Assembly (NCBI RefSeq): GCF_051014685.1
Contig: NC_135055.1
Span: 6,374,001-6,438,000, forward strand
Direction: 5' to 3'
DNA: 64,000 nt
Source: Ptiloglossa arizonensis
Lineage: Eukaryota > Arthropoda > Insecta > Hymenoptera > Colletidae
Part shown: piece by piece, positions 1 to 11,692 of the stretch
Layout: the number at the start of each line of letters is the position of its first letter
Numbering within the stretch: the first letter of the stretch is position 1
Position numbers and translations under genes: made by a program
Notes under the pieces: generated by a model
What the model was told of the DNA's origin: nothing
Seen by the model: the letters and a program-made list of their open reading frames with translations, nothing else
The model's database searches: none

Positions 1-3000
1 CTCCCAAAAACCAGTATCTTTTTCAGCTAGAAAGGTCCTCCCTTAAACACTGGATAAAACCTTTGATATATCTCGAAACAAAGATAAATAAACTTGAACC
101 ACTTTCACAATGAGCGGCTTATAGTATGTCCTTACATCTTCGTGTTCGGTGAGTTGAATATTCTTCCTGACTATTGGAACATCCTCCAAATCCGAGGTGA
201 TCACGTTGTACGTGAAGTTTAGTTTCTTGCTCATATACTTCACCACGTCGAAGATCAATCCCTCGTATATTTTCTCGCCTTTGTTGTTCACGGAGATTAT
301 CTGCCATGGTGGATTCTGAAATAATCATTCTGAGATTTAATCGTGACTTAATTAATCGATACTGGAGGGATAATTCGAAACGTTGACTGACTCGAAAAAT
401 TAACTAAAAGGGTAATTCTTCTAGAATTAATAGTAGCGATTTGAAATGCAACGAATTATCCACGATCGTTCTTGACAGGTTCCTTGGTGACTAGAAACGT
501 TTACCCACATGGTACGTCGTGATCGGTATAGTGATGCCTCTGAATCCATGATCAATGTGAGGGAAAATGACGTCCGTCAGATTGACCCCGCATTTAGGCG
601 TCCATGTCCCCACGTCCAACAGATGGGCGACATTTTTCTTGTGAAAGAAGAAATTGCCCCAAGTGATGGACGAGGAGAATCTCCATAGCAAGCACCTCTC
701 GCAGCCAGTTTCTGAAGGGAACGAGCTTTGGGAGAGATGCATCTGACAGAACACAGTTTCGATTTTAACTCTAGAAATGTAACATTTTATCGAAGATTTT
801 ATGCCCATCACTGACCTTAATATTCTTCAATATCTCGCGTCGCCTCTCGCGTTTCGTCAGCCTGATGACCTCGAAGTCCTCGTTGCCAATCCTCTTCATC
901 AACTCGAGTTCGTTCATCAGAGAGTAGTCCAAGGCTCTGGTCAGTGCTTCAGTCAGTTCCTTGACGTAACTCGACAGTTTGGTCTGAATTGAGAATCTTG
1001 CAACAATTATTTGTCGTAAATTCTAATAAAAAATACTTCGTTATAGCTCGACAAGTTAAACAAAATCCCTGGACTCAGTTCGACACGAGTCTTTGTCATC
1101 CTTTCGTATCTCACTTCTTTCGAAAAGCATCAAACGACTGTCTAGTTAGGCTATAGGGCTAAACATCTAATCCTCTCGCCTCGTTTCTAACGAGTGGTAC
1201 TCTGAGTATTCCTCCATACTCAAACCTAACATCTCAGGGATCTTATTAAACTTGTTCACGTACACTTCGAATCTCGGTGATAAAATTTCAACAAGACAAT
1301 TTTTAACCGAGTAATAAAGAAACACAGCTGTGACTTATGTAAGAGAATTTGTTCATTACTTCGCAGAAGCTATCGAATTCGGTTGCGTTGTACATGAAGG
1401 CCACGTTCCCTCCTTCCGTCAACAAATCGACGAAGGTCGTCATGTTGGTTACGTTCTGCTCCGCGCTGTCAGTGATAACGTACAACCATTGGCTACCAGG
1501 ATGCACCATTTTCAAGGACCTCGCCTTTAAGGCACAAAAAGTGAAGAAAGTTTCGTAATTGAGTTCGCTATTTACCATAATCGAGCGCAGAAACGTGCCA
1601 CCTCGATTACGCTTTCGAGTGGACGTAAATCGTTAAAATGCAATTTGCGGGCAGGATGTATCTACGAATGTCTGCGGGGGGGGGGGGGGGAGGAAAGGAA
1701 CCGATCTGTCGTCATTGACAAAGTGATTTAAAACTCCCAAATGACCTGGAAGCTTTCCACAGTTTCCTGGAAATGTTTCACAAGCGGTTACACCAACTGA
1801 TCCAAAACTAATGAGTTCTGCGGTGACACCTACACTCGCCACTAGATGACCATCAAATCGATCCCCCTTTAACGAATTCTCGATTGCACGTTAAATTGTG
1901 AAAAAATGTTACGAGTACGTTATACATTTTCTTTTCGAAGAAATACAACGAGACGTTTAATAAACACATTAAATCGTGCTTGTACAGGTGTGAGTCGTTT
2001 AGATTAATCGTCGTTAAACATTGCTAACACGTATGATATTCCGATATTGAAGGTAGATTGAAAACCACTGTCACACGGTGTCTATCTATGGCGCTCTAGT
2101 CGGTCACGTGGCGTCCGTCTCCGTCACTCTAACCGATCACGCGCTACTATGTGGCAGAAAGAAGGGGAGTGACCTTGTAGACGCCAAAAAAGTTGCTCCC
2201 TACTTTATCACACCTAACACGACACGCACTCTTCTCCTTTCGTTTCCATCTCTCGTCTTCGCGTCCATCACCGTCTACATTAATCACCGAAATGATCATA
2301 AAACGATACAAAAATCTTACCACCTCCATAACATCCGCGACAATGTCGATAGTGGCTATCACCAAAAAACAGTGCCCAAGCTGATCCACGTGGAAATCGG
2401 CGAGAACCTTTTTCACCGAGACTTTCCTCTCTCTCTCCGTGTCGTAGTGTTTCAACGTGAAGATCGACCTGGAGATCAGACTTGACCGTTCGTTGGGCAG
2501 CCTGTCCGATATGGCCTTCATCACTCTGCTGATCGTGTCCCTGTCTGAAACGAACCGTGAACACGGAACTCGGTCAGATAAAAGGATCGCGCGACGTTAT
2601 CGCGACTAGTAGCTCGTCTTGTCACCGAACGTATCGTCGTGGAGAATGTTGATCACGTTCCAGGAGAGGACGTTCGTCATCCTCAGGTCGAGGAAGATCT
2701 GGGACAGTTCCTCGCCGGGTACGGTCAGGGGAATGCTCATGCCGTCGGCATCCGGAATTCTGGGACAGTCTGGATCTTGAAGCGAGAGGAACTCGTTATG
2801 ATTAGGAATCGTTCTTGCAGAACCCTAATTCCATTGGGATTTTTAAGAGAATGGAACAGATCAGGGAATTTAATTATACTCTAGATTTCCCCTCTTAAAA
2901 TATACCAGGTTTTTCGATCAGTTTTGTCGTTCGATAAAACTTAGCGAACAGTACTGGGTTATTCGATAGGTTATGTCGTTCGATAAAACTTATCGAAGAG

Positions 3001-4824
3001 TATAGTACTAGATTGCTCGATAAGTTTCGTCGGTCGATAGAACTTATTGAACAACCTATTAAAATAACTTCTCGTTGAAACGCACAATGGCGGCTCAAAA
3101 CGTTTTAAAGAGAGAAACAAATTTTCTTAACCTAAAAACTTGTATCCTTCTCATTGTATTCATAACAGATCGACGAGATTCACCCGATCAAAAAGAGTCC
3201 AAACATGACCGTATTCGGACCGTTTTTCTTTTTCTAGATTTATCAAATCGTTTCTAAAAAGTGTTTAACTTTTTCGTATTATTGAAAACAGTCCGAATAA
3301 AGTCTTTTTTGCTATCAGAAACTTGCGCCGCGATAAAATCTTTGACTTCGTAAAATTGATCTGGAATCGAACACTTTTATTTCTACACTTCACATACATA
3401 TATTTACATCTTACGAGACAAAAAAGGACACTGAATCGAATAGTAACCGAGGGTCTTCTCTCCAAGATCAAAGTGTTAATTTTGTCAAAACAACCTCACC
3501 GATTCATTGATAACGCAATGGAAAATATAAAATTATATAGTTTCTGTTAGTAGTTGTAGCTGAAGAATATAAACAATAATCGAGGGTTTATCGAGAGACA
3601 AACCGCGATATTTCAACGAGGGACTGTTGTAATTAAAAGTCCCCTGTAGATGTCCCAGTGACCTTGAACGGTCAATCTATTTGAAGGGTTTATCAAGGGC
3701 TCAAACCACAATATTTTAACGAGGGACTGCTGTAATTAGAAGTCCCCTGTAAATATTCCAGTGACCTTGAACGGTCAATCTATTTGAAGAGTTTATCAAG
3801 GGCTCAAACCACGATATTTTAACGAGGAACTGCTGTAATTAGAAGTGCCCTGTAAATCTCCCAGTGACCTTGAACGGTCAATCTATTTGAAGGGTTTATC
3901 GAGGGCTCAAACCACGATTCTTTAACGAGGGACTACTGTAATTAAAAGTCCCCTGTAGATGTCCCAGTGACCTTGAACGGTCAATCTATCTCGTAGCGAT
4001 TGTAGCGCCGTGGTGCACGTATCTTCGAAATTGAAGAAAAATCTACATCTACCAGCGGGTTGATTCGTTGTCCGCGTACCTGTTATTGCGAGATGTATGA
4101 GTTCCTCCTTTCGTGCAATCTCGTGCAGACGCCAGGTTAGGTAGCAAGTCGCGACGGACATAAGTATCGTGTAATCTTGATGCAAAGATCGAGCATCACC
4201 GAGAAGAAGGTCCCGATGGTGACGATTAATTAAAGCTACCGGATCCATCGGACAGCTGGTTCGCTTACCTTGTCGCAGATCGACGTTCGTGTCGCGGAAA
4301 ACACGTACGACTAAACCGCTAATGTGCATCTCCCTTTTCACGATGTCCGTGGTCAGATCGAAAAGGAACTCCACGGCGTTTCCATGGTCTTCCTTGTTAC
4401 CGAAAAAGCTCCTATCGACGACCACCGCTGCAAAGAGAAACGCCAAAGGATCGATTCGTCATCGAATAATCGATTTTTACATTCTCTGCGATCAATTTAA
4501 TCCCGATCTCTGGCACCGATCGACACTACCCCCTTCTCGATTCTCTACGACACCGACTTCTCTTCGTCCACGGCAACCATTGAAAGCATCGCTTCTCATT
4601 CCCAGAAACAACTTTTCCAGATTTATGGCAGCTTACTTTATTAATTTTCATCGTCAAAGTCGACTTTTTCCCGAGCTGCCATTGTCAGCTACCGACACTA
4701 CCCCTTTCGTGAAAAATAAAGTCACTCGTTTACCCATCGTGGCGTTCGCGGTTATCAAGGATGGAAAGTTGTTGAAGGTGTCCCCATAGTTGACCATCGA
4801 GAGAAGGAACAAGACTGATATCAT
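1..4824 (-). CDS. Ir93a: Ionotropic receptor co-receptor IR93a, N-terminal half (partial at left edge)
   Basis: Divergent ionotropic glutamate receptor; IR93a is known as a co-receptor with IR25a for temperature and humidity sensing in insect dendrites. Eight coding exons join in one frame: 4734-4824, 4269-4427, 2626-2775, 2321-2544, 1360-1524, 816-983, 509-742 and 136-315, giving 457 codons. All junctions have GT/AG and matching phase. The start is the ATG at 4824: a hydrophobic signal peptide (MISVLFLLSM) is followed by NATMAVVVDRSFF, a stretch I associate with IR93a. The amino-terminal domain holds DPDCPRIPDADG, SWNVINILHDDTF and DTISRVMKAISDRLP. Ligand-binding lobe S1 starts near VGTWTPKCG and runs through TTYHNPPWQIIS and EGLIFDVVKYMSKKLNFTY. 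The pore and S2 lie beyond the window; an acceptor at 27-28 may start the next exon. The large intron 2776-4268 carries repeats. Ionotropic-receptor identity is strong; the 93a assignment is from remembered family features. Confidence 0.8.
1676..1690. repeat. Poly-G tract (15 G) in an Ir93a intron
   Basis: Fifteen consecutive G on the plus strand (C on the coding strand) inside the intron 1525-2320. Long G homopolymers are much rarer than A/T runs in insect DNA and may be length-variable or an assembly artefact. Confidence 0.9.
2903..3061. mobile_element. Degenerate mariner-like TIR fragment in Ir93a intron
   Basis: Three diverged copies of a motif of the type TTCGATAAGTTTtGTCGTTCGATAAAACTTAtcGAACA lie in about 160 bp. 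It ends in GAACAACCTATTA, as do the satellite at 21.8-23.2 kb and the short elements at 23.47 and 50.3 kb. It has no coding capacity. Confidence 0.6.
3582..3993. repeat. 103-bp tandem repeat, four copies, in Ir93a intron
   Basis: Four head-to-tail units with an exact 103-bp period: the sequence CAGTGACCTTGAACGGTCAA recurs with TGACCTTGA starting at 3659, 3762, 3865 and 3968. Units differ by a few substitutions. The last unit ends about 275 bp before the splice donor of the second coding exon (minus strand). Each unit holds a TCAAGGTCA extended nuclear-receptor half-site on the minus strand. Confidence 0.9.
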
Positions 4825-4867
4825 TTCTGTTGACGAACCAAGTAACACGCGCGTTGTATCGCACGGA

Positions 4868-4878
4868 CGATATATAAA
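4868..4878 (-). promoter_or_regulatory. Candidate TATA box of Ir93a
   Basis: A TATATA core lies about 45-50 bp before the Ir93a start codon on the minus strand, which would put transcription start about 20 bases before the ATG. The same bases read TATATAAA on the plus strand, so direction is not certain; no plus-strand gene follows. Confidence 0.3.
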
Positions 4879-7116
4879 CCGTGAACAGGCCTTGAATAAT
4901 GTATCACTTCATTAGTTTGGCCGATCCGTTATTACAACCTCGTCAGAACACGATCACGTGCCGAGTGTGCCCGGCCAGGGGCTAATGTAAACTCAATGCA
5001 CCGCGAATCGCGGGAAAGGTCGGTTCTTTAATAACTTACTAGGGACCCGATCGAATCCCCGTGGAATTGGAGCAGGACGTTGTTTAGTCTAGTTGCGTGC
5101 GGCTGTAAACTGATTGGGAAATTCATTGTGAACTGTATGAACGACAACACACATCGAACGCAACCCCGACCCCTACCACGAAAGAAACGTGATTGAATCG
5201 TGACACTATTAAGAGCAGTCTACGATCGGGACGGGAACTTCTTGAACAGAGGTGGGTGCAAAAAGTAGGAGACAATGAGTAGCTAACTTCGATGCTGGAT
5301 TCAAGACAGAAATTATCTAACGTGGAACCAGACGTTAAGAAACAAAGTTCTAAGATTTAATAATTTTTGTACTATAAACAAAATAAAAATATGTATACTT
5401 TGTAACATAGTAGTCGCGTGTTTTTAATTTTCCCTTTCAATAGAAATATGAACTAACGGAACTGAAAGTCTTTAGTTTTGGTTTTTACGGTATGCACCTA
5501 TTAAAAGGTTGAGAACCTCTGCTTCGGAATTAATGGTTGGTCAATACGTTGAATTTTTTGTCACGGTGTATAAGCTTCCAGCTAGTAGAATTAAAACGTT
5601 CTTATATTACTATAAACAACTTAATATTTTGATGCGTAATCTATTTTTTCCCCTTTAAATCTATATGATATTTTGTTTCTTATTTCTAATGGTATTTCTA
5701 GTTCCTGAAAACACCCTGTACAAGATACAGTATTTCGGCTCTAGTGTACTAGGTTATGATTGTTCTCGAAGCCTAGTTTATCTAGATCTGAGAAGAATGA
5801 AATTCAGTTACAATGGAAAATTCAAATCGGATTCGGGTTCAAATTTTAATTCATTATGATAGTTTTAAGAGATAGAACGTTTCAAATTCAGAGTGTAATT
5901 CGCTCTGAAATATTTCTTCCTGAGCACACTCGATCGCTGGACTGCACAAACGATCGACAGTTTGTGTTATTACATTGTCTACATGCGTCTGTCAACGCGA
6001 CAGACAATTATATTGTTTCATATCGGTCGGTGGAACACAGCAGTATACCACTTCCGTGTAGCGGAATCATAGATAAAGCCGATGATGACGGTTGCATTAT
6101 TGCAACCTACGCGCTGTCGTCGCCAATAGGAAAAATGAGAGGTTGTCCTGCGATTTTATTCTCGACCGTAGGGCCATTCAGCATATTTCTTTTGTCCCGC
6201 CTTTGAATCAATGATTGCGTGCTGCTGTACAATCTAGATAGTAGTCGGGTTTTAATGCTGGATATTATTGCCTAGGAAATCGATGATCAATTTTATTCGC
6301 CGTAACATTTTATTAAACATACAATTTTCTTTTCCAGAAAACGGTATCGATAACAAACATTTCGTTAAATAATCGTTAAAAAATGTTACGACCTAACCCC
6401 TAAATTAGCGACATTGGAATAAATTAAGTCTCTATCTTCAATCAACGAGTCCCATAGATCGAAAGAAATCAACGAGTAGAATTAAAAATGCCATTGTCTC
6501 CTTCGTATCCGATCGCGACTGAAATTCCACGGACGTCGGACTAAGAAACGGTGCTCGGTGCAACAACGAACGACAAATGATAACAAATTCGAGGCAAACA
6601 AAGTTGGTAACTGACGAGTTGAAATAACACGACGAGCGAGTTATCTCAGGGAATAGTCGCACTCCTACGTCCGTTCGTGACAATTCGGTCGACATCGCGC
6701 GGGACGGAGGACGTGTGTGTCTCTATTACTCCGACAGTACGCTCCGAATGTGTCCGAGAGCTATGGAACGGCTGCACGCCTCTTACACGTATATATCGCG
6801 CGCAGCACGCATACATAGAAGCGAACGATTTTTCTCCCGGAAATCTGGTCGACGTTAACGTCGGGCTCCAAACCTTTCGTGCAATGTCAAGCACCGTACA
6901 TTATGATGGGCTGAATGTCTTCGGGAAAACTATCAGAAACGCCGCGAACGATCCAACAGAACGCGAGACCAGCAGAGGCGAACCAGTGAGAGGAATAGGA
7001 CGGGCGGAAAAAAGTGGGAGTGAAAGTGGAAAAATTCCGTTTTTCGAAATTACACGGAGGACAAAGGCGCGCACCTAGTGCAAACGCGAGGAGGCTGCTG
7101 ATGTTCCGCAGAAACT
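4879..7116. other. Intergenic region between Ir93a and Dok, including the likely Dok 5' leader
   Basis: Divergent intergenic spacer of about 2.2 kb. The part to about 6.6 kb is AT-rich with no convincing coding exon; short open frames at 5.67-6.2 kb lack splice signals and conserved motifs. From about 6.65 kb composition rises in GC and CpG up to the Dok start codon, fitting a promoter and 5' untranslated leader. I could not place a transcription start. Confidence 0.4.
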
Positions 7117-9284
7117 ATGGAGCCCGAGGAACCTCTGTTACAAGGGATTCTACTGTTACCACCACAGGGAATGCTAGGCCAACTGAAGGTTGGTTAACGT
7201 CGAAACGGGCAGGCCTGTATTCCAGGTTTTCACGATCAATTGCCGAACCAATACCTTCCACGGTTTTTTCTCTTTTTATTTCGTTTGACAGGAACGTTGA
7301 ACGATCCGAATGTCTGTTATCAGTCATCGTGACCAAAGAATAACCTACAAAGCTACGCGATAAAGTTCCAGACATTTCAGGCGTGCACAAACTAACGCTA
7401 ACTCGATCATGACACACGTCACTCTTGATTCATGTCTATGCTCAAAAATTTGTAGAATATACTGACTGTTCTTCATCAAATGTTTGGTCGAACTTTATTA
7501 GCGTATTTTATAGCTCTACATCAGTGGAATGTTTTCCAACATTTAAATGAACTGTCAAACTTGTAAACCTTGTTCGATGGTGCTCTGTTACAGAAAACTT
7601 GGCACAAGAGATTCTGTCAACTTTTCAGAACTAGTAACTATGGAATCAAGCGTGTAGAAATTTATGACAACCAAGAGGAAGCTATATTGCAGCTGCATAG
7701 CCCACGTATTATTACATTAGATGCATGCATTAAAATTGCACCTAGTAACCAGTCACATGTGTTTAATGTAAGTAAAGTTTTTACATTTCAAGGTTGCTAC
7801 AACTTAAAGCATTTACATTTTTTTGTAATTTTCTTTATGCGTAGGTAGTAACAAAATCAGGAATCCATTACTTTGGATGTTATTCCGAATCGGATATGAG
7901 TCACTGGATTACTGCATTTCAGTTAGTAGCTTTTAAAGACAGTGTTTCCAACCAGACAATAGAAGAAAACAATGATTTGTACTGTACCAGTGGAGAAGGA
8001 GTATTTTCTGTAAAAGTTGTAGAAACAGATGCATCTAAACGATGCGGCTTGGAAAACAGAAATTATACACTTGTTGTAGCCGCAGTTGATATGAAATTAA
8101 TGGATGGAGATATAGTGTTATTCACATGGCCATATCGCTATATTAGGAGATATGGTTACAAGGATGGAAAATTCATTTTTGAAGCAGGAAGAAAATGCGA
8201 GTCTGGAGAAGGTTCTTTTCGCTTGGAACATACCAGCCAGCAAGAAATTTTTCGATGCATGTATTCTAAAATGAGGTCAATGAAGAAATTAATGAACGAA
8301 GAAGGTAATCCAAGTATTGAATGCAATGATGTTCAATATCATGCAGCCTTGTCTATGGAAGCTGGTTCAAGAGCAGCATTGCCCCCTTCCCCGAATAGTT
8401 CTGCTAATTTAATTGACATTGATTTTTCAACGTCACAAAATTCTCAGAAGCAATCAAACACCTCATCGAATCTAGATACTAGTTTATCTACCAAACCTTC
8501 CTCATCTCTCATGAGATCTAAACCTGCAAAGCCACCACGAAAATATGTTTTTACAGGCTTATTAGACAAGAAGAACACAGATTCCGAAATATCAGACTCA
8601 CCTGCATCTGTGGAATATAAATCATTAAATCGAGATAATTCACCGGAGCTATCTCAAAAAACAATAGGGAGTTCCATTCTTGATGACGAAGAGAGACATC
8701 CTTATGATCTAGTAGAAGTAAGAAACGATGCTTGGAAAACACATGGTATCGATAACATACATCACACAGAGAGACCAAACTCATTGTTACATAGTGACAA
8801 AGATAAAGAAAACGAAGATGATTTTCAATATGAAACTATGATGCCTATGCTCTCACCTCAAAACTCTTCAAAGAGTAAGTCTAGTATTACGGATAATTCA
8901 ATTGCTACATCGATTAATCACATTTCTTGCAAATCCAATGATGAATCTGATTATGATAAATTAGAACACTTTGGCTCTGCGAGTAAAAGTAATCAAAAAA
9001 GTACGTATAAATTTGGAAACTTTAGCAGCACATCTCAGAATTCCCATTCCAATGTTTCCCTAAATAATTCTATAGTTGATACCAACACTGCGTGGTCTAA
9101 TTATGATATTGTTGAAGATATGTCTGCTGTTAGATTAGCAGATGATAGTCACCTTGGATATGGTGTTATTAGAAAGAAATCAAATCATTCTGAATCCGCT
9201 TCCACTAGTAATACAATGGGTCCAAAGCATACAGTATACAATAATAGTGAATATGCAATTGTATCAAAACCAAAAAGGGTATAA
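7117..9284 (+). CDS. Dok: Docking protein (Dok) adaptor: PH and IRS-type PTB domains
   Basis: Adaptor that binds activated tyrosine kinases and becomes tyrosine phosphorylated; acts at the inner plasma membrane. Three exons: 7117-7188, 7594-7767 and 7845-9284 (stop TAA), 561 aa. The start is the ATG giving MEPEEPLLQGILL; its donor GTTGGT is weak, but joining yields the PH sequence LGQLKKTWHKRFCQLF in phase. PH domain about residues 5-108. IRS-type PTB about 130-230, with FTWPYRYIRRYGYKDGKF at 175-192 and FEAGRKCESGEG at 194-205. The low-complexity Ser/Asn-rich tail has a KPAKPPRK proline motif and candidate SH2 sites YDLV, YETM, YDKL, YDIV, YGVI and YAIV; YETM fits the p85 PI3-kinase YxxM consensus. 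Intron 2 is only 77 bp. Convergent with the DNL-type gene downstream. Family assignment is firm. Confidence 0.93.
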
Positions 9285-10624
9285 AAAAAATCCAAAATAA
9301 TTTCAATTTCGTAATTATATTATCTATATTTGATATAGAGATTTTAAAGTCTCAAAAATAATAATAATGCTAGTCTATGTTATGACTAGAATAAGTTCAT
9401 TCCTACCTTTTTCTGAATAATGAAAAAGTTGAATGCTGATATTTTATAATTTTATTATAAACGTGCAGGAGTGAAAAGACATTTATTTTCTACAAAGATT
9501 AGGTTAAAAAACACTAGTCTTCTTAATCATTGTCAATTGTATAGGGATAATTAGTTATTTTATAAACAAAATTATTTTATGCATTCAAATAATTTTAAAT
9601 ATATAACCAGTAAATATTACAAGCAACTTTATTAATATGATAGAATCTGAAAACATTCAACATTAATATCTTAAAGTATAAAAATGACTGACTGCAATAA
9701 AAAAAATATAGTGCCTTATATCATAAAATAGAGTTTAATAATGAAATCAAACTAAGTTTTATGAAATTATTGTAGTGTTTGAAAATTAAAATTACGTGTT
9801 ATTCCATTATCTGGTATACTTGGTAGAGATTTTCAATATTATTACAATATCTATGAATAGTCTCTTATTATAGTGGTATTGTAACTTTAGATAAAGTTTT
9901 ACATTCACTATAAAATGTTTACAATCTATAACAAATTTTCCAAAATCCAGAGTTTATATATACACAATACAGAAAGCGCAATAAGTCATTCCGTCTGTTT
10001 CTAATACTATATATTTTATATACATATATATGTATTATATATACACATTTATAAAGGATTTAACTATGTTCCAAACATTTTATTGTTAACAAAACATAGT
10101 TTTATGAAAAGTGTATCATACGCACACATTTCTTAATAGATATTTACACACTAAACATTCAACACTTTGTCAATTAGAACTTGCCATATATAGTAACATT
10201 TACAACATGTGCCAAGATCTGTCATTTGAATATTATCGATTACACTCAATAATAATATTAAACCATTTTTACAGAAAATTAAGTTGTAAGAAGAGACAAA
10301 TTGTGTGGAATCTGTAAGATCTGAGAAATTTTGTTTGAGTATATTTGAGTATTTTTCACCAAATTGTACATATTAGAAGTATTATTTACGTTTTATATCA
10401 TTTAAAAAAAAATATATAAAAAACACATACCAAAAAAATAACCCTGTTTATTCTACTAATTATAATTTAAAGGAACAAAAACAAGTTTTTATGTCTTTCG
10501 ATATCGACCAAACTTCCGATATTAATTTTTATATACATACACTTGTAAGTTGAGCGTAATATATAGATTATAAGTCGTATACAATAAAGTTATAAGTATT
10601 CATACTCGTCTAAACATTTGTTTC
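9285..10624. other. AT-rich convergent 3' UTR region of Dok and the DNL-type gene
   Basis: About 1.3 kb of very AT-rich DNA without coding potential between two convergent stop codons. Plus-strand AATAAA occurs at 10583-10588 and near 9695; a minus-strand AATAAA (read as TTTATT) lies at 10447-10452. If the distal signals are used, the two transcripts overlap at their 3' ends. The use of these signals is inferred. Confidence 0.5.
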
Positions 10625-11200
10625 CTACGTATCCTCTGAAGTACCATTCTTTTTATTTTCAATGCACGTCTCACTTTTTTTATCGTTCAAAGGTTTTCTG
10701 TTTAAACCATGTATCATATCGAATTCTTCTTTAACGACGATCTCAACATAACCGTCAACGTCATTTAGTACTCTTCGAACGGACTCTCCTTTTGACGCCA
10801 AATATTTTTCAATGTTATTAAACTTTTTCATCTCTGGAAACCATCCCAAATGATCCGCAATTAAATGGTTATTTTTGCAACCATCACATCGTACTATAAC
10901 TATTCCCTTTTCGTATGCAATCTTCGATATGATTTTACTGGTTCTAGAGTTGCAGCGTTTACACGTAAAGTACAATTTTAATTTTCCTTCGACTTTGCCA
11001 AGCATCTTATTTTTAGCTTTGTCATCTTCTTCTTGCGATGACTCGCAAAGATTCGTTTTCATGCGAACGAAAATATTTTGGTGAATATTGTTAACATCAA
11101 ATTTGTCTTTCGAAATCAATGAGATTCGATGTAAGTTCACAGGTTTTCTCACAAATGTCAAACGTATGCCAAGTTGAAATACTTGTCGCAATGAAAACAT
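10625..11200 (-). CDS. DNLZ: Mitochondrial DNL-type zinc finger protein (HEP/Tim15/Zim17 family)
   Basis: Single-exon gene, 191 aa. The family keeps mitochondrial Hsp70 soluble in the matrix. The basic N-terminus (MFSLRQVFQLGIRLTFVRKP) fits a mitochondrial presequence. The zinc finger is clear: CKRC at 80-83 and CDGC at 105-108, with SRTSKIISKIAYEKGIVIVR between. It is followed by NNHLIADHLGWF (110-121), the family signature with DHL in place of the name-giving DNL. The C-terminal 60 residues (EKYLASKGESVRRV and on) match the usual helical extension, then a Lys/Asn-rich tail. ATG at 11200; stop TAG at 10625. It lies 492 bp beyond the eclair stop codon on the same strand, with its own upstream region, so probably its own promoter. 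Confidence 0.92.
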   Translation of the reverse strand: MFSLRQVFQLGIRLTFVRKPVNLHRISLISKDKFDVNNIHQNIFVRMKTNLCESSQEEDDKAKNKMLGKVEGKLKLYFTCKRCNSRTSKIISKIAYEKGIVIVRCDGCKNNHLIADHLGWFPEMKKFNNIEKYLASKGESVRRVLNDVDGYVEIVVKEEFDMIHGLNRKPLNDKKSETCIENKKNGTSEDT

Positions 11201-11374
11201 AACGAAACTATGTTCTCTTTTTTACTAAATGTTCATTTAAATATATCTTTTCTTGTAATTAAAAATGTCAATATGAACCCTTCAAATACACGTGTATATC
11301 TGCACGATTTACGTTCGACTGTGCCGAAAGTCCAATTCACACGTATCTCAACGCCATTTTGTCGAAGCTTTACA

Positions 11375-11382
11375 TCACGTGA
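11375..11382. promoter_or_regulatory. Palindromic E-box TCACGTGA upstream of the DNL-type gene
   Basis: A perfect 8-bp palindrome TCACGTGA, the class bound by USF/MITF/MLX-type bHLH-zip factors, lies 175 bp before the DNL-type start codon. It also lies in the eclair 3' region. Function is inferred from position and consensus only. Confidence 0.3.
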
Positions 11383-11692
11383 ATAGTGTCATTTAAATTC
11401 GAGTAACAAAAAAGCAAACAAATTTCTTGAAAATTACAGTAGTTTTATTTCTATGAAAAATTACATTATACGTTGTTTCCATTATACTGAAAGATTATTT
11501 TGTATGAATTCACTGATCAATTGAACATATATGGACACGCCCAAAATGATCGCACGTGAAAAGTACAAATGCTCATGAAAATAGAACCATTCAGTGCTTA
11601 CACTTTTTTAAAATAAAGTATAACTTGAGTTTCACACAATGGTAAAGGAAACTTTGAAATTACTAATACCCTAGGAGTAACTAAGTCTGATT

